This document shows, one piece after another, positions 23,437 through 35,600 of a DNA stretch of 64,000 bases. The position numbers and the translations under genes are program-made. The DNA comes from Telopea speciosissima (Eukaryota; Streptophyta; Magnoliopsida; Proteales; Proteaceae), in the NCBI RefSeq assembly GCF_018873765.1, contig NC_057926.1, forward strand, positions 50,459,043 to 50,523,042, in the 5' to 3' direction. Numbering within the stretch: position 1 is the stretch's first letter; each line of letters opens with the position of its first letter. Below the pieces are notes generated by a model, which made no database searches, was not told where the DNA came from, and saw nothing but the letters and a program-made list of their open reading frames with translations.

Positions 23437-24187
23437 TTGGCAAGGTTTAAATCAGATTTTCTCTCTAATTTCTTCGAAAAGATGAAGAGCAGAGAATGAT
23501 TTGTGAATTGGGTTGAAGAATCCAACGAGAATTTTTGTCATGGCGGCCATGATTTTGGGACGACCAGAGACGAGAGTGAAGAACACTAGCTCTGTATATT
23601 CTAATATATAGAATCTGGGCCTACTCGGCGGGAAAGTGGGTGTATGTGGAATCGAGATTAATCTGACGTTGGAAATGAGGCCAACTAATCCTTTCATATG
23701 AGCTGTAGATACCGTTGGATGCGGATCTTGGATTTTTTGGGTGGGCCCAATGGATGGGAAACTCTAGTGACAAGCATCGGGGTTTTTGAGATAAGGGGAA
23801 CGATGAGTGATGCGTTTTGGGTTGTCACACGTGGTATGCCTGAACCAGTTATGTGCTTTCCCGCGCATTCTGACGGGATTTTCGGAAACCAGTAGCCGTT
23901 TCTTTTGCTGGCGTGGGGCGTGGGACGTGGTGCAGTCTTTTGTTTGGTCGCCATGAAGTCCAAATTCAGGAAATCCACGGGACTTGGAGAATGGAGAGTC
24001 AGCTTCACGTATCTCACATTCTACAGTAGAAATGTAAAGTGTAAACAGATGTAATATGAAATGACATATATACCCCCTATTGTAGGAGGAGAGACGTAGA
24101 AGGCACCAGCATACGTTACACAATCGGATAAAGAACTCAATCCCTATAAAATTATTAGGAAAAAAAATTGTTATCTGATCAATTGCA
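23437..24187. other. Probable 5' UTR and promoter of the PLATZ gene
   Basis: The 5' leader probably occupies about 23437-23570, with TATA near 23601. Frames on the minus strand here (23452-23697, 23694-24017) have no recognisable domain and lie in leader or promoter DNA. Confidence 0.45.
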
Positions 24188-24304
24188 GCATGTGGCTGTT
24201 GACATTGTATCGCACGAAATGATCGCCATGCCCCCATGAAAAAATAGAAATTCCTAAAAGCATGACGGTCATTTCGTGCAACCCTTTGTACATGACCATG
24301 TGAC
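24188..24304. mobile_element. Small foldback MITE, about 117 bp
   Basis: GCACGAAATGATCGCCATGC near 24212 is mirrored by GCATGACGGTCATTTCGTGC at 24260-24279. Outer pairing continues to CATGTGGCTG and its partner near 24300. GAAATGAYCRYC words like these recur at 16.8 and 50.1 kb. Confidence 0.75.
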
Positions 24305-24889
24305 ATTCTTTTTTCCAAAATATTATTTATAAAAACGAAAAAGAATGTTACTTAATCGCGTGTTGACTTGTCTTAAAAAATGAAAAATAATATTTCTTGG
24401 TCATTTTCTCTTATGTCTTAATAGAGTCATTTTATCTGTTGAGTTGTAATCTATTCATAACCTCATAAACCCAGATTGATTGGCAAAAGAGAAGTTTGGC
24501 ATGATAGACCCTCATATGGAGGGAAATTAGAGGCATTAATGCATCTATTTTGTATGATTATTGCCTTTTGGTCCCTTGAGGAGTGCTATTGTTACCACAA
24601 TCATAACTTATGACCACCCATATGGATGTTCAATACATATGGGGCACTCCTTTACACCATGAGACCTCTAAGAAGATGGGCAAATCTGCAATCTAAGTTA
24701 CATTGTTAGTGTTGTCGTTGGAATTTGAATCGTTATGTCGAGAGGAGATCTACACACCATGGACCAAGAATTGATCAAGAAAGAGGGTTGGAAGGGATTT
24801 CGAGGAGAATTTTTCGATGCTTAAATCAGAACTCCGAGCAACAGTAGGATGAGCTGAGAATTAGAAGAGCACATATTGTGAGAGTTATT

Positions 24890-25632
24890 AATTGTGATCG
24901 CGATTGTATATGTTACTTTGTACCTTACCTTCCTATTTATAGGAGAGGCGGTTGGTGGATTCTGATTCTTAGGAGTAGTCGAAAAAAGGAAAGTTGTCGT
25001 TATGGTTCCTTCCTTGTATGGAATCTGAGAAACGAAAGATCATGATAGCTGTACCAAATTTCCTACTTTGGCTCTACCACATGTTGACTATTCGTTGGCG
25101 AGCCGTTTTTACGCATATCAATTAGTAGTTTTCTTACCCCTTTCATGTCTCTTTGATGGAGATTTAAGAAGGTGGTTTTTTCCCCCCACTGTGGATGAAG
25201 AGAATTTAATCATTGGAGTCATGGTTCAAGTTACTGGTATCGTGTTAACACTATCGATCGATAGGTATCAGTATTGCCGATATATGATATAGATATGATA
25301 CCAAAACCGGTATCGATACAAGAGAGGGTAAAATGATCCAAAAAAAAAAAAAAAACAAGAAATCGACATTTTGAGGGGTAAAAATGTCTGATTCGGACTG
25401 ATATGGCCGATCCATATTAGTATCAATATCCGTACCGATATCATCCAAGACCTTTACAAATACCGTTATCTAAGACCTTGATGGGGGTGTCATTATTTTC
25501 GTTTACCCCTTTGTTATATGAAATTCAAAATACCTTTGGCATTATTACAAGAATCTCAATCAACAATCTGTGAATTAAAAAAAATTCTCTTTTCACCATA
25601 GATGAAGGAAAACTTGATTATGAGAAGAATGT
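24890..25632. repeat. Dispersed repeat, copy 2 (about 740 bp)
   Basis: Direct-orientation relative of 18541-19287, colinear throughout. The left flank (GAGAATTAGAAGAGCACATA) is not shared with copy 1, so the left boundary TTAATTGTGATC is real for the shared unit. Confidence 0.8.
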
Positions 25633-25827
25633 CGATATTTGTAAACTTGTTTTTCATATTTACAAAATTGGTGAAGATGATAATTTTGGTAATTAAGCTT
25701 ATTCTAAATTAGGAAAAGATTGTTGATGTAAACACTTATAAAAAAAAGTTGGAATATGAAAGTAAATACAGCGACAAAGGGAAGGAGAAGTTTAAATCAT
25801 CTAAAACAAGGGAAGAAAATCAAGGCA

Positions 25828-25935
25828 TGAAAATCCTCTCCAGTGCGCTAGTGCGTCTAGCGTGCATTGGACAGCTGGGTAGGTTGGCATGCACCCCAAA
25901 GATCAGCTCCAGCCGTCCGATGCGCTGTGATATAA
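25828..25935. mobile_element. One arm of a MITE related to the 21.3-kb element
   Basis: ATCCTCTCCAGTGCGCTAGTG and CCAGCCGTCCGATGCGCTG resemble the ends and centre words of the 21290-21582 foldback. Only one arm is visible. Confidence 0.5.
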
Positions 25936-27119
25936 TAGCTAATCAGACAATTACAACAACTAAGAAACAACACATTGTAACAAGTCTGGCAATTGAGACA
26001 AAAGTTTAATTAGAGTCTAGGCCTTTATTTGAATAAAGGCTTGAGCAACGAGTCTAGTTTTGTAACGCTCAATGGATCCATCTGACCTATGTTTAAGTTT
26101 GTACATCTATTTTTTCTGTTGCCATTTCTTTGAATCGTTATCCCTTCCAATTCTTCCAATTCCTATGGAAATGACCACCCTACATCTGCCTGAAAATACT
26201 ACCCAAGATGGGGTCCACTCCCCCTATTAGAGGAATTGGAGATGCCCGCGAATTGGAGCTGATAATAAAAGAAGTAGTAAGCAACGTAAGTGAGTTATTC
26301 TTAATTCTAAGGAAATAAAAATAGCAATATAATTTTTACCGAATGGGCAATTCAAAATTAAAATTCATTTGATAGACAATGACCAAATCAACACACATGT
26401 TAAGACTCCATATCCATTTCAATCATATGGTTCTACCTTAATGGGCTTACTTCATGGATCAAAATCCAAGCCCATAAACACTGGAAGCCCAGGTTAAGCA
26501 ATCTAACTGGGGTAGCTAGATTCATAATCCATACCCAAACAATATGGAAAAACCAAGCCCAAAGTTTCATTAAATACATAATTCCAAAGTAGATGCCAAA
26601 TGAGGCCAAAATGTCCAAAACTGATTCAAAATAAAATTCTTGAACAAGTCTGGTTCACCTCATTTTCATGACTAGATCTTACATTTTCTGAAGACTTGAG
26701 ACAGTAGGATCACTTGGTAAACCAAGTAAATAGGACTTCTATGATTATCAGATTAAGAGATCAACAACAAAGTTATGTGCCCAGCTCTTGCTCAAGCTCC
26801 AAATTGATTAAGAAAAATCTAGAGGCGGTATTAACTTTGGCTCATATATTTTTTTTCCACGGGTATTTTGTTTTTGGGTAAACAAAGCTTTATTGATAAG
26901 AACTTGGAGTACACATGGATTCAAGAAACCATGGAATGGAAGTGGGTCAAATAGTTCCACACGTCAAGAATCAGACCCTCCTGACAAGGAGTCAGCCAGA
27001 TTGTTTTCCTACCTTGAAATAAAAACAAAAATACATGATTCTAAACTAGATGCCAAATGAGCTGTAATGGTCATATCTGTTGGGGCATTACTTGTAGAGT
27101 CCTTGTAACATTGTAGCAT
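25936..27119. other. Intergenic stretch, no gene recognised
   Basis: AT-rich, no domain-bearing frame. Nothing else supportable was seen. Confidence 0.4.
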
Positions 27120-27984
27120 TTAACATACCTTGGCCAGCTGTCCCATTACAGTTAGTGTTGCTTGATTGTTGAGAAATTGATGGCTATTATGATTCATAAC
27201 CGATTGAAGAAGCTCATTGCCACTAGGAAACTGCTTGCCACTTGTAACGGTATAGTATAACCATTCCTTATAGAGATTGATGAACCCCATGATGATAAGT
27301 GAATGAAACAGATGAAATTGAGGTAACTTGTTCCCGCTAGCAGATGCTGAAACTGATGATATGTAACTACTAGCTAATTGTGGAGCTACTAAAATTGAAA
27401 GCATGTAACCACTGGTCAATTGTGGAGGTTGATGAGCATTAACTATTGTAGCCGTTTCTTTTAACGGAAGACCGAGGGGGGGGGGGAGGGAAGTAACAAC
27501 CAGGAGGTTCGAGACCTCTTGGTGAGCATGGGCATGAAGTGCATCACAACTCACCAACTACGCTAGGTAGCTGTTGTTATTAACCATTGCAACCGTTACA
27601 GAGAATGTGGTGGTGTAACCATTGGCTGTATGTTGAACATTCAAATGTGTAACCGTTGGTCGCATGTTGAACATTTAAATGTTTAAACGTTTGAATAGAG
27701 TTATGATCATTTAATGCAACAACAAGTTGAAGGGAACAACCATGAGGATTCACTGTAACGACACTGGCGGTTAAGCCACTTTGTTGGCAACCAGTATTCA
27801 TAGCACCGGCTGTTGAAGTCAATGATGGAGTTGCAGTGGCATTGGAGGCCCAAGCTCACAAGATCTCATACAATAGTGTAGCATTATTCTCTAAATTGAA
27901 AGGTAGTAACTCATGAGGAACATCATGAAATTGTATCCATATAGCAATATATTTGAAAACCAAGTTATCAGTATGCGCCTTCAT
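27120..27984 (-). pseudogene. Degenerate retroelement gag-like (DUF4283-like) sequence
   Basis: From about 27981 the minus strand reads MKAHTDNLVFKYIAIW, IQFHDVPHELLPFNLEN and YEIL, then a stop. This resembles the WVQVHNVPLE-type core of DUF4283/zinc-knuckle ORFs of plant retroelements. Broken frames follow (27822-27580, 27557-27120) with no clear domain. Assignment is tentative. A tRNA-derived SINE fragment appears to lie inside it. Confidence 0.35.
27478..27575 (-). mobile_element. tRNA-derived SINE fragment
   Basis: On the minus strand, CTAGCGTAGTTGGTGAG (box A-like) is followed about 30 bases later by AGAGGTCTCGAACCTCC (box B-like), then a short C-run region. The same layout as the other SINEs here. 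No target-site duplication was identified. Confidence 0.5.
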
Positions 27985-28154
27985 TTTAGAAACCTACATC
28001 TCTCCTTGAGCATTCCATGCCGAAACCATTAGAGCATTATTCTAGGCTACTACAGTGTTGTCCACAAATTCATCCCCTACTACAAACTCGTCTTCGTCTT
28101 CACCTTTGTCTGAACATGATTCACTCACAAATTGGAGAGAAACAAACACTCACG

Positions 28155-28258
28155 GTACCCCAAGGGGGTAGCTCAATTGGCAAAGACCAACACCTCATAA
28201 TTAAGAGGTCATGAGTTCAAATCTCCTTGGGACTTATCTATCCAAAAAAAAAAAAAAC
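28155..28258 (+). mobile_element. tRNA-derived SINE, with 9-bp target-site duplication
   Basis: Starts GTACCCCAAGGGGGTAGCTC with a box A (TAGCTCAATTGG), then GAGGTCATGAGTTCAAATC (box B), and ends in a 14-base A tail. ACACTCACG flanks it at 28146-28154 and 28259-28267. It shares its tRNA-like body with the minus-strand SINE at 18.2 kb. Confidence 0.88.
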
Positions 28259-28267
28259 ACACTCACG

Positions 28268-29674
28268 AAGTGGAAAGAAAATACTCACGATGAGGAGGAA
28301 AAAATAGGTTTCTGTTCTCACGGGTAATTTGAATCATTGAAACTTGAAAGCACAAAGTGCAAGAGTTGGATACATATTGGAATTCAAATGGCTCAAAATG
28401 GAACAGTTCGATCAATTTCCAAGCATTATATTGACACGTGATAGATAGTCTGAAATTTAATCCATCAATAAATGAGATGTCAAGAATTTTTTAGCCCAGC
28501 AGACACTACAATGTGTGTGAGGTTGGAATGTCTTCTAACAAACTCTCTTAGAAAACCTGCTTCTTGAGAAGGCTTAATTTTGGTTTGTAATATGGATTCT
28601 TACTCAGCTATAGGCCTCTTCATATTGGCCTAGTATTAAACCTTTGTCTGTCCAAGTTATAGGTTTTAAAATTACATCTGGAAGGGTATATATCAAACCC
28701 TCCCCATGTAATTTTCTATGCCACTGCCAACCCATCTTTCAAAAACAAGAAAAATCTGAACCATTGACTTGAATAATTAAAACCTTTTCTTTTTATACGA
28801 CACAGTAAGAGTAAGGGCAAAATGAATGACCGCCCCCACTTCCTTTGAAATGAAAAATCTCATCTCTGTTGGATACCAACCCCACACACATTCTCATTGG
28901 CCCCTATGCTAGTAGAGGGCCTGTGCGTTCTGGCAGCAATCCCCTCCCTTTTTTATTTACTAGCATTCAAGTTGTTGGATGCATGGGAATGATTAAAAAC
29001 TTGAGATGATAACAGAAATAAAAACTAGTATTTTAAGCGAAAAGAATTGCATTGATATCACTTTATAGGATAAATTTGAGCAAAATAAAGACAAAAACTA
29101 TTGGGGAGGGGATATTGAGGTTTCCTACCTAAACTTCAGTGTATAATGAGTTGATTTTAGCATATGATACAGAGAGAGAGAGAGAGAGAACTGAGAGATG
29201 CAAAGCGTTTCAGGAGTTAGACATGCTATTTTGTTTCAGTACCACTAAGACATACTAATGAGTTTCCTCAATCCCATATTTGCTGGCTTGCTGCCCTTAT
29301 CTTATACAGTAATATTGTTGACAATGTGGGTGTCTAATGCTTGGCTCAAAAGCTTCATTCAACCTTAGGATACATATGAACTTCCCTCATAGTCAGAAAC
29401 CTCCATGGCATGACCACCCAGCGGCTGGTCCTAGCCACAGATGTGCTTTCACTTCACCAAGCCTGTTGATGGTTCACCGTACAGACCACAAAGATGACAG
29501 AGTTGTGAACCTTACTGGCACTGACAGACCTCTCAGGTTCTTCTGGTGAATAGTAGTTGTAGTCACGTTTGGAATGCATTCTGAAATGGTAATTTTCATT
29601 GTTCTTATCAACTCAGAATGCATACCAAACACAGCCTATGTATGCCTAGCCATATTTATCATCCTCTTCCTTAA
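28268..29674. other. Intergenic stretch, no gene recognised
   Basis: Contains an (AG)n microsatellite near 29170-29189 and the likely 3' UTR of POD1 at the right end. No convincing coding frame. Confidence 0.4.
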
Positions 29675-32600
29675 TCAATCAAGGTGATGTTTTCTCTTCT
29701 CGCATCTATTGAGATACCAAATTGCATGCTTTCTTAGGCCCATGCCAAGCATCACCTTAAGGCTAGCTAACATGATGTAGGTTATGGCTGACAAGATGAA
29801 GATACAAAGCAGCCTCCATGGGAGGGGACCATAGGGAAGATGAGCTGCATATACTGGAGTAAGCACCCGGATAACCTGAAACCGCAAAGTACATAGTCAT
29901 GAAGATATTGAACCTGATCAATAAATTAAAATGTACAAAAAAAAAAAAAAAAATCATTAAATAAGTTCTTACCACACAAGCTGGTCCCAAGGGGACAAAA
30001 GTAAGGTTTTTCTTCCCATCCTCAGATTCAATATTTAAAGTCTGGGAGTAACAGCAGGAAACTTAAATTGTCATTGACATGGAACAACAATTATATACGG
30101 AATTATCAAAGAACAAAAAAAGAAAAGACACAATTGAGGACAGAAGCACTCCACATCCATTTATGCTTACCATATTGAGTTAATTACCAAAAAATTCTCT
30201 CTCCATGTTTCCAGTCTCAAATTCAAGAACTTGGGGCACCAAGTATTTTGTCAGAATGGCCATTGAGAACATAGGGGAATCTAATTGATCTGAAAGTGGA
30301 GCAAATTACCAGTAATCTAGAACATCCAATCACTGCAGCCAAGCTAAGCATCCAACTAACCACAATGTTAGTCCAACCAAATGGTTTAACCATTAGGTAA
30401 GTGCAGAATTTTTCTGAACCATAACTTGCATTCCATTTAACAATGTACCCAGAAGCAAGTGACTTCAATGTTAGACTCGTCCAATAAAGTAGTACGGCAG
30501 ATGAACAATATACACCCACAATTTGAATCCAACTCATTGGTTGATTTTGGCAAAGTTGTCCCCTCTACTGACCGAACCCTCAGTTCGGAGGTCTTTGTCA
30601 ACATGTTACGAGGCTCCAGTCTGGAAACACCCATCAGTTGCATTATAGATGGCAAGACCAAAACTCTTATTGGGTTGCCTAATTAGGGGGTTTTAAGTCT
30701 TAATCAGATTTCAGTTGGAGTTAGGTCCTCTATATTCTCTCATTGGATTTCAGTACTCACAGCCCACATCTCTACTCCTCTTACTACTTGTCTCATTGAC
30801 TTTCAATGTGCTATCTCCTGCCCCACCTCAAACCAGTCTCATTCTTATCCAGTTTTCCATTCATTGGTCAGGGCAGGTCCGGTTATTGTTCTAGTAAGGC
30901 GAGTTGGGTTCAAGTACTCATTATCACAAGTTGTATTTTCTTAGATGCTAAGTCATCACACCAGAAAAGCCAAAAAGTCTCAGATTTCACGCTGTATTAT
31001 CAAATGCAACCCAAAATTGAGGATATTATGCAAAGTTTTAACGTTCCTTTATCCTATAACCTTTGTATATAGTGTTCAAACTTCAAATTAAGATTTAATC
31101 TTGCATGTTCAATAAGATAATCCCCAAGTGATAGAAACAAAATCATGACTAAAGAATGCACGGAACATGTAATCACCATAATTCTGAATGAAAAATACTC
31201 AAAAAGGGGATGATATTAAAACTGAAAGATCAATACCTGTTTGCAAAGGTGTTCCAGAAACTCAGAGAATGCAATGGGCTTTATTTCATTGAATTTTGCA
31301 ATGAATGAATGCTTAATGATGTCGATAATCATTTCACATACATAAACAAGCAGAGCATTCTGCAGTGTAAAAAATAAAACATGTAAGGTGGTCAGTTTAA
31401 GAGACTTGATGGTTAAACCTTTCTTTTCCCCATGTAGAAGATATGGTTCCCAGAAAATTTAAGATATACTTACAAAAATGAAAGTTCCGAACCAAGGACC
31501 TTCAGCCTCCAGAATATTCTGAGCAAGCACAAATAAAAGAAATGCTGAAATGTGGAATCTCTCCACTGAGTCTGCTCATAAACAAGGGAATAACAAGACA
31601 ATGAGAAAAGGGAAACAATAATGCAAGAACCAAAACAAGAGATGTATTCGATAGAAAGTTAATACAGAGAATCATCTAGCCAGCAACCATTTCCACATGA
31701 TATCTAAGAAAGAACTCCAATTTTAGCAATGAAAATCTGCTTCCAAGTATACATGGGTGGGATTCATACTTGTGCTAGTTGTTGTAGAAAACCTAGGACC
31801 TGTAACCAGTAACTTTAGAGAGAAGAGAAGATGGAAGTTGTAAAATACTTGAATTAATTAATTGATAGGTAAGCCCCTCTATTTATTATAGAGGGGAAAT
31901 TGCAAATAGACTAAACTAGGCGATGTGGGACTAAAACCCACTTAGCCGACATAAACTTAATAATATAAGAAGAATAAAACTACCCCCAAAAAGACCAGGA
32001 ATACCCACACAGATTCTCGGAGTACATATTCAACACTCCCCTCAAGCTGGATTATACAAATAAGTAAAGAAAGAAGATCCAGCTTGAACTAAAGAAAAAG
32101 AACTCCTAATAATGCTAACACTCCCCTCAAGTTGGCGCATACAAGGCACTAATGCCCAACTTGAACAAAAAGGAAAAACCAAATTGTAGTAGAATCCAGC
32201 TTCAAGACGAATACAGCTCCTAAATAAACCTTCAAGAACTTGAAAAAATAGATCTTCAAAATTTGGACAGGCATGATCAGCAAACCGGGACTAGAATGTC
32301 TTCCAAAAAGGCAGTTTTCAACGATCTTCAATAGCTATCCGATGATGAATCTCAGATTGTCATAGTGACATAGAATTTTGAAGTGAAATAAGCTGAGCAA
32401 AAAGAAAAATCAAACGAATCGAAATGGAAAAAGCGTATCAACCCAATGAAAGTCCTCAAATAGGCATCAACCAAATATCTTCAATACTCTTCAATACTTC
32501 AATCTCCCCTTACGGCAAACTCAACCCAATAACAAAGTAGATACCCATTGGCAATGGTGAAAACTCGATCTTCTATGTTTTGCACCAAGTGTTCCTCGCA

Positions 32601-35600
32601 AGTTCTCGCTTCTACAATGTCTCGAGGTGTCGACATAATCCCCCTCACGTGTAGTACACGTGGACATAAGAGAGATGATGTAAGAGATGGGGCAAAAACA
32701 TAATATTCCAGAATTTTCCAAGAGGTGCTAAGGGTAATGAAAAAAAAGGAAGAAATGGCAAATGAGTAAATACCATTAACTTCCAAAGGGGTTATGGGTA
32801 TATGCCAAATGTATAGGATATGAAGGGAATTAGAATTATTGAAAGGAACGGTGTTGGAAAAAAGGATGGCATGGCTGCAATTTGGTGAAAATCTACTTTT
32901 AAATACAATCCAAGCAAAGGGCAACGGTAATAAACCGGACTATTCAAGGATCAATTGGGTAGTCAAAAAGGGAATGTATTAAAAAGTAATGGCCGTTCCA
33001 TAAATAACCAGAATTTTGCAAGGGCCTTTTGGTAAACAAAAAGCAATGGGATGCAACAAGTAAAATAATGCCTATGGAGAGTGGCAATTTGGTAAATAAC
33101 CAGAATTTTCAAGGGGTAATTGGCAAATAAAGAAGTAAGGGGACATGAAGGGAATTTAGAGTAAAATAAGGACAAAGGTAAATAAGAGAAGATGATAAGG
33201 GCATGAAAGGAAACTTAAAGGAATAAAATAAGACTTTAGGAATAAAGTAACTAAAAGGAAACCCATTGTGAAACATTCATCGTCTTCCTCAAGCAACCAC
33301 CAAACCGTGAAAACAGGATCTCAAGGGTTTCGATAACAGGGGGAAAATCAGCCAAAGCGATAGAAACTACAAGAACATCTGCAACGACAAGCAGCCAACG
33401 AGAACGGTAGATCGAGATGGATCGAGACGCAGCTGGTCTTCAAATTTATTTTTATTTTGCTTCGCAAGTCTGTTACTCGAGACATTGTAGAAGCAAAATA
33501 AAAAATAAACAGCGGCAGCAAACGAGAAGCAGCGGCAGCCATAGTCGAGAACTAATGAACCATCGAGCACTGGTTCGATTTAAACAACACCAACGAAAAC
33601 CATCTTCTCCAAGAATCATTCTATGTTTGTGACTCAAAAGCAGAGCAAAACAAACGCAAACAGCAGATATATATATGCAGCGGTAACATTGGCTGCTCAC
33701 CATAACGGAGACCTTTAAATGACTCTCAAAACTGCAAACCAAGAAGAGAATCAATCACTGGTTACAACAGCTCGATACCATGTAGAAAACGTAGGACCCT
33801 GTAACCAGTAACTTTAGAGAGAAGAGAAGATGGAAGTTGTAAAATACTTGAATTAATTAATTGATAGGTAAGCCCCTCTATTTATTATAAAACTAAACTA
33901 GGCGATGTGGACTCGGTACATGTCCTAGTGGATTATACAAATAAGTAAAGAAAGAAGATCCAGCTTGAACAAAAAAAAGAACTCCTAATAATGCTAATTG
34001 TGAATTATATCCTTTGTCTTACCTTTCTTAAGTTCTCTCCCACACACACCCGATAAAATTTTCTATTGACTACTAAAAAATATCCAATTTTTATGGTGGC
34101 TGATCCTCTAGACTTCTAGGGCTGAAACCATCAGGTTGGGAATGTCAAGCTATAGTGCCTCAGCATATATGCCTGACTTGAACCACCCTTTCATTAATCA
34201 GGCAGTGGGTAGGCATGCCCAACCCCTACCCATTTATACTCAGCGGGTTCAGGTCGCTGCTTAAAAATAAAATATACCACAAGAAATATATTTCGGGTGG
34301 GCTGTTCAGGTTCAGTCTGGAACTGAAGGAGTTACACCATCAGGCCTGAGGCCCATGCCTGAACTGAGTTAACTAATTAGCAAAACTAAGCCTCTTGGCA
34401 TATTCAAGGTGCCAGAGTTTAATCCAAAACCATATCCATAAGAGGAGAACCAGAACCAGAGCCAGAATTTCCTTAAATATATTTATAGCATTAAAACTCA
34501 ACCACAAAATCTCACCTTTGTATAAGCTAACTACCCAAGACAACACAAATAACTAGCATGGGAGGTTTTTCTCCATGGACTGTGCAGATAGCTTCCCTCC
34601 ATGAGCCATGGGTTTTCTGCCATATGACAGTTCAGCTAACATCGGAACTTTTTGGATATCCTATCCCCATCAACTTCTACTCATGTGGCATGTTTCAGCC
34701 AGACAAATAGTCACATGGAGAGAAATAGTTGAAAAAGGCAACAACTTCGAAAACAGTTGAATGTTGAAAATAGAAATTTAAAAAGTTGAATACAATGTGG
34801 GCAATATGGTTGAGATGTGCCACAAATATTGAAGCAAGGCCATGCAAAGAAACCTATCTATTCAATATCAGAATGGCCAAATCCCTAATCTATGTGGCAG
34901 CAAAACCATGGCTGACCCAGGTCGACAATTAGACCAGGCCCGCATTAAACCGAAACTATGAAATCACAATAATATCTATCGTTAGTGGGCCCCCTTAAGA
35001 CATTCAACTCTTGCCCAGTCATGTCCTGCATCATCATGCTACCTAGAGCAGGATCCACATCAGTTCAGGCATTTTTATACTGTACATTGAATATGGACAT
35101 TTCTAGGAAAAAATAATACAACCCCTAAATAAGAAGATGAAGGAAGAAAAAGCTTACCATGGTATACCAGACTGTGAATGTTGTCCTTGCTAAAACGTTT
35201 GAAAACATTGCTTTTAATCTCCGCAAAATTATTTGATACCAGCAAAGCCAGCAGGGCATTGTTGTGAGCAATAATACATGTGGATAAAGTGATTGACTGA
35301 GCCAATAAGATGAACGAATGGGCAAGTACGACTAGTTAAGGAAAATAACAGAGATGTAAGAGTTCGTTGATAGATAAAGAATAAATCATATGCTATAAGA
35401 AGGATATTAGATGTAACAATAGCCAATGTTTGGTCCCAGATGAATCTCCATAGCCAAAATCTTCTATTTTCTGATGAACAATTGGCAAGCCCCTCTGCTG
35501 AACTGAACAGAGTTTGCAGCATCTCCACACCAAAATTTTGACACAGTTTATCAAATATCTACAACAATAATACAATTATCTGTTAAAAAAATCTCCAACA

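Noticed and set aside
23694-24318. 107- and 184-aa minus frames upstream of PLATZ
   Set aside because: No recognisable domain; the longer one runs into a foldback repeat.
32499-33754. Minus frames of 60-141 aa inside the small LTR element
   Set aside because: No gag, protease, integrase or RT motif; interpreted as non-coding interior of a non-autonomous element.
35408-35425. GT donor at 35417 for POD1 exon 6
   Set aside because: It gives the wrong phase for exon 7, whereas the AT-AC pair gives the conserved protein exactly.
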